From positions 220,709 to 284,708 of the forward strand of contig NZ_WPIN01000010.1 of assembly GCF_009754945.1 (NCBI RefSeq): 64,000 nucleotides of DNA, read 5' to 3'. Made by a program: the position numbers and the translations under genes. The notes under the pieces were generated by a model that was given only the letters and a program-made list of their open reading frames with translations, searched no databases and was not told where the DNA came from. This document shows positions 61,874-64,000 of the stretch, piece after piece. The DNA comes from Spirosoma arboris. Its GTDB lineage: Bacteria; Bacteroidota; Bacteroidia; Cytophagales; Spirosomataceae. Position 1 is the first letter of the stretch. Each line of letters begins with the position of its first letter.

Positions 61874-62935
61874 ATGTTTTCCAGCGAAACTATATTTTTT
61901 CTTGCCTTTGCCGCTTTTGTCCTTCTTATAATGATCGTAGACCTTGGGGTTTTCTCCAAGAAGAAAAGTCATGTTGTTCAGTTTAAAGAGGCTGCCATCT
62001 GGAGTGCTATCTGGGTTGCTTTATCCGTTGGCTTCTATTTTTTTCTGCAATATTTCGGTTACCTGGTTCATGGTATCGATACATTTGCCCGCCTTCAGGA
62101 AGTACGTGACCTATATGCTGATCATGTTAAACTCGTTCCCGGCAATTTTGCTGCCAGTTTAGAGAGCTTTCAGGCCAACATGGCTTTAGAATACATAACT
62201 GGTTATCTGGTAGAATATTCACTCTCTGCCGATAATATTTTTGTATTTATACTGATATTCAGCTCCTTTGGTGTTCATGAGCGCTATTACAAAAAGATTT
62301 TGGTGTGGGGTATTCTGGGAGCAATTATACTACGATTTATTTTTATTTTCCTGGGTTCCGCGTTGATTCAGCGCTTCGAATGGATCATGTACCTCTTTGG
62401 CGCTTTTTTGGTTTACACAGGCGTTCAATTGTTCTTTCAGAAAGAGGAAGACGAGAAAATTGATCCTGCTCAGCACCCCGTAATTCGGTTTGCCAGCAAG
62501 TACCTGAATGTTTACCACCGCAATGTGACGGATAATTTTTTCATCCGCCGAAAGTCAGATAGAAAGATATTCGTGACTCCTCTATTTCTGATCGTTATTG
62601 TCGTTGCTTTTACCGATTTAGTGTTCGCGGTTGACTCAATTCCAGCTATTTTCTCGATTACAAAAGACCCATACATTGTCTTTTTCTCCAATGTATTTGC
62701 CATCATGGGACTACGTTCCATGTTTTTCTTCCTGTCGAGCATTATGAGCCAGTTCCGTTTCCTGAAAGTTGGGCTGGCGGTGCTGTTGACGTTTATTGGC
62801 GCTAAAATGCTGGCTGAGCATTGGCTGGCGGGTTTAGGTTTCAAACCCGTTTACTCGTTGTATATTATTATTGGTATCCTGGGTGTCAGTATTCTAGCTT
62901 CCTGGTTGATACCGGAAAAGAAAGAGGAAAACTAA
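61874..62935 (+). CDS. TerC family integral membrane protein
   Basis: The 353-residue protein starts at ATG 61874; the frame begins at a TTG at 61853. It has eight or nine membrane segments, including DLGVFSKKKSHVVQFKEA, LEYITGYLVEYSLSADNIFVFI, FTDLVFAVDSIPAIFSITKDP. The paired acidic residues in membrane segments (ADN, VDS) match TerC/Alx metal-linked transporters, some exporting Mn2+. In tellurite operons it is TerC, but no ter genes lie here. The role is likely metal homeostasis in membranes. Confidence 0.92.
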   Translation: MFSSETIFFLAFAAFVLLIMIVDLGVFSKKKSHVVQFKEAAIWSAIWVALSVGFYFFLQYFGYLVHGIDTFARLQEVRDLYADHVKLVPGNFAASLESFQANMALEYITGYLVEYSLSADNIFVFILIFSSFGVHERYYKKILVWGILGAIILRFIFIFLGSALIQRFEWIMYLFGAFLVYTGVQLFFQKEEDEKIDPAQHPVIRFASKYLNVYHRNVTDNFFIRRKSDRKIFVTPLFLIVIVVAFTDLVFAVDSIPAIFSITKDPYIVFFSNVFAIMGLRSMFFFLSSIMSQFRFLKVGLAVLLTFIGAKMLAEHWLAGLGFKPVYSLYIIIGILGVSILASWLIPEKKEEN

Positions 62936-63556
62936 TTTTTGGACAACGATCTGAAATCGCTGGTATTGGAGATAATTCATCAGTCCAACACTTAAGATGC
63001 TATAGGCTGGTGGCTGTTGACCTATGCCTATTCTGGAATTAACCCAGTTTTGAGTCCATACACTCTTCTGGCAAAATCGGCTTAAACAGACTTCGGTCAG
63101 CACTTTGACGAATTCCTGCGCATTTAATTTCTGTTAAATTTTATCAAGAATTTTTTCCTGAGTAAATCCATTTTTTCCTAATTTTCGTTATAGTGATGTG
63201 TAATCGCTTGTAAGTATGAAAATTATGTCAGAATCGCGATTTCTCTCATTTTCCAATCGGTATTGTTCTACAGTTCCGGTTAGCACGACCGGCTCATTGT
63301 GGGCGGGTTATGGAGGATGGCGTTATACTGGTTGCTCTTTTTTGCTTAGGAGACGGATCGATCAGCCCAAACCACATAGCTCTGGGGCTGCCTGCCAATT
63401 TATACGGCCAGGGATTGACTACGATTCCATTCCATTTTCGTCACGCCTGTTACGTTCCGTTTTTCGGACCTGGTCCCGAATTGATGAAACGTTACTGTCA
63501 TTCAGGATTGGGAAACCGACATCGCGATTGGCAGCTTAATATTTTCTTGATTAGTC
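62936..63556. other. No supported gene: 620-bp intergenic stretch
   Basis: Open frames overlap here, at 63216-63539 (107 residues) and 63310-63669 (119 residues), both + strand, and an antisense frame at 62894-63103. None shows a signal, domain or conserved motif, and the two + frames overlap in different phases. I judge the region non-coding or decayed. No repeat is seen. Confidence 0.5.
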
Positions 63557-63682
63557 ATGGAAGTCCCAAAAGAATACTTAACTCTAAGCGGTCCCTGGAC
63601 GTTAGTTTTATTAGTCTCCGTATCGCTCTTCTGCATTGTTATCGAGAGTCTTGGAAGATTGGTTTTTAATCTTGTTTGGTGA
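63557..63682 (+). CDS. Possible 41-residue single-span membrane peptide
   Basis: The ORF runs from ATG 63557 to TGA 63682. It encodes a short polar start (MEVPKEYLTLSGPW), a hydrophobic stretch (TLVLLVSVSLFCIVIESLG), and a basic turn and end (RLVFNLVW), as expected of a small membrane peptide. There is no Shine-Dalgarno or clear promoter, and small ORFs with a hydrophobic run arise by chance. I give it low confidence and include it as the best candidate gene of this stretch. Confidence 0.3.
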   Translation: MEVPKEYLTLSGPWTLVLLVSVSLFCIVIESLGRLVFNLVW

Positions 63683-63717
63683 TCGATTGTGGATTTTGTG
63701 GTATACGCACACACTTA

Positions 63718-63744
63718 TGTGGAAAATGTACCCCTTTTTCCACA
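63718..63744. repeat. Inverted pair of DnaA-box-like sequences
   Basis: TGTGGAAAA (63718-63726) and TTTTCCACA (63736-63744) face each other with nine bases between them. Each matches TTWTNCACA, the DnaA box consensus, on opposite strands; one more TGTGGATTT is nearby at 63688-63696 but fits poorly. Confidence 0.35.
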
Positions 63745-63841
63745 CGTACTGTCCTGAAGTAAAAAGTATATAATTACTGCAAGTTATTGACTATCAGGGT
63801 ATTTATGGTAGAGTAAGTAAGTTGGCGCAATTTGTGCTATA

Positions 63842-63906
63842 GGGTAATTAATAATATGAACTAGCTAGCTGCCAGCAACACAAGGTAGCATATTCATAGA
63901 TTACCT
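63842..63906 (+). ncRNA. Candidate structured RNA of unknown family
   Basis: Three nested stems can form: 63842-63848 with 63900-63906, 63855-63860 with 63893-63898, and 63868-63873 with 63884-63889 (hairpin loop AGCAACACAA). A strong terminator follows at 63931. There is no matching RNA family that I recognise; 6S and SRP RNA were considered and do not fit. Confidence 0.3.
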
Positions 63907-63930
63907 ACTCAACGTTAAGAAAACTGGAAG

Positions 63931-63962
63931 AAAGAAGCCTGGTCGTAACCAGGCTTCTTTTG
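63931..63962 (+). terminator. Strong intrinsic terminator
   Basis: A perfect 13-bp stem (63931-63943 with 63948-63960) with loop CGTA holds GAAGCCTGGT; the right arm ends in TTTT. It closes the unassigned region at the end of the window. Confidence 0.85.
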
Positions 63963-64000
63963 CTTTAGACGTGCCTGGGAGCGACTTTCCTGAACGGATA

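Noticed and set aside
61874..62935. Tellurite resistance operon (terC)
   Set aside because: Only the TerC-family protein is present; no terA, B, D, E or Z lies nearby, so a metal-transport role is more cautious.
62894..63103. Minus-strand ORF after TerC
   Set aside because: It overlaps the end of TerC in antisense and shows no known motif.
63216..63669. Two overlapping + strand ORFs of about 110 residues
   Set aside because: They overlap each other in different frames, neither has a signal, domain or conserved motif, and no ribosome site or promoter favours one.
63718..63744. Replication origin on the strength of two DnaA-box-like sites
   Set aside because: Two facing sites are also just a hairpin; there is no array of boxes, and no dnaA or similar marker in the window.
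1..64000. CRISPR arrays, insertion sequences, prophage, tRNA and rRNA genes
   Set aside because: I found no regularly spaced direct repeats, no transposase or integrase, no phage structural genes, and no cloverleaf or rRNA sequence in the spacers.

Overview
The window looks like a chromosomal segment of a Bacteroidota bacterium, most likely order Cytophagales and close to Spirosoma. The reasons are a TonB-dependent receptor coupled to a DUF4249 lipoprotein, a DUF6089 outer-membrane protein, a membrane-anchored LytTR regulator, S46 and tricorn-like peptidases, a GT3-type glycogen synthase, an aroA/chorismate mutase fusion of the kind common in this phylum, several promoters of the Bacteroidota form TAnnTTTG, and almost no Shine-Dalgarno sequences before start codons. 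The genus is inference; no rRNA or other marker is present to fix it.

Layout. 1-6.3 kb: an outer-membrane beta-barrel gene pair, then sugar and envelope genes (SDR/epimerase-like protein, GT-B glycosyltransferase, LpxH-like phosphoesterase, NeuD-like acetyltransferase, GDP-L-fucose synthase). 6.4-19.2 kb: general metabolism (RhlE-type helicase, fructosamine kinase, anmK, MogA/MoaB, glycogen synthase, glycosylasparaginase, purU, cutC, a very acidic DUF2795 protein, CrtZ-type hydroxylase, AlbA_2 protein). 19.2-33 kb: OPT transporter, DmpA-type peptidase, a cbpA-cbpM-lipoprotein operon, a tricorn-like protease, and a VOC / two DUF1080 / lactonase cluster. 33-49 kb: OmpA-like lipoprotein, lspA, proline dehydrogenase, DAHP synthase/chorismate mutase, TonB receptor with DUF4249, NDH-2, and three exported-peptide/envelope genes including S46 and S9 peptidases. 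49-62.9 kb: Nudix hydrolase, cytosine-deaminase-like enzyme, DUF6089, polyprenyl synthase, rhomboid, LytTR regulator, SGNH hydrolase, prfB with an intact +1 frameshift site, M43 protease, lpd, GT2, TerC. 62.9-64 kb: no clear gene, but structured intergenic DNA.

How the genes work together. Most are short monocistrons or two- to three-gene operons serving envelope biogenesis, carbohydrate turnover (glycogen, 1,6-anhydro-MurNAc, fucose, DUF1080/lactonase) and peptide scavenging (S41, S46, S9, P1, OPT). I found no CRISPR array, insertion sequence, prophage, tRNA, rRNA or recognisable defence cluster.

The most unusual feature is not a gene. At least eight intergenic spacers hold long inverted repeats (14 to 41 bp arms, four of them perfect over 25 bp or more), whose sequences differ from place to place but which often reuse AGTAAGTG-like units, with the G-rich arm first on the + strand in six of eight. 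Ordinary short terminators occur as well. Convergent gene pairs in this window either abut or overlap, or are separated by one of these hairpins.
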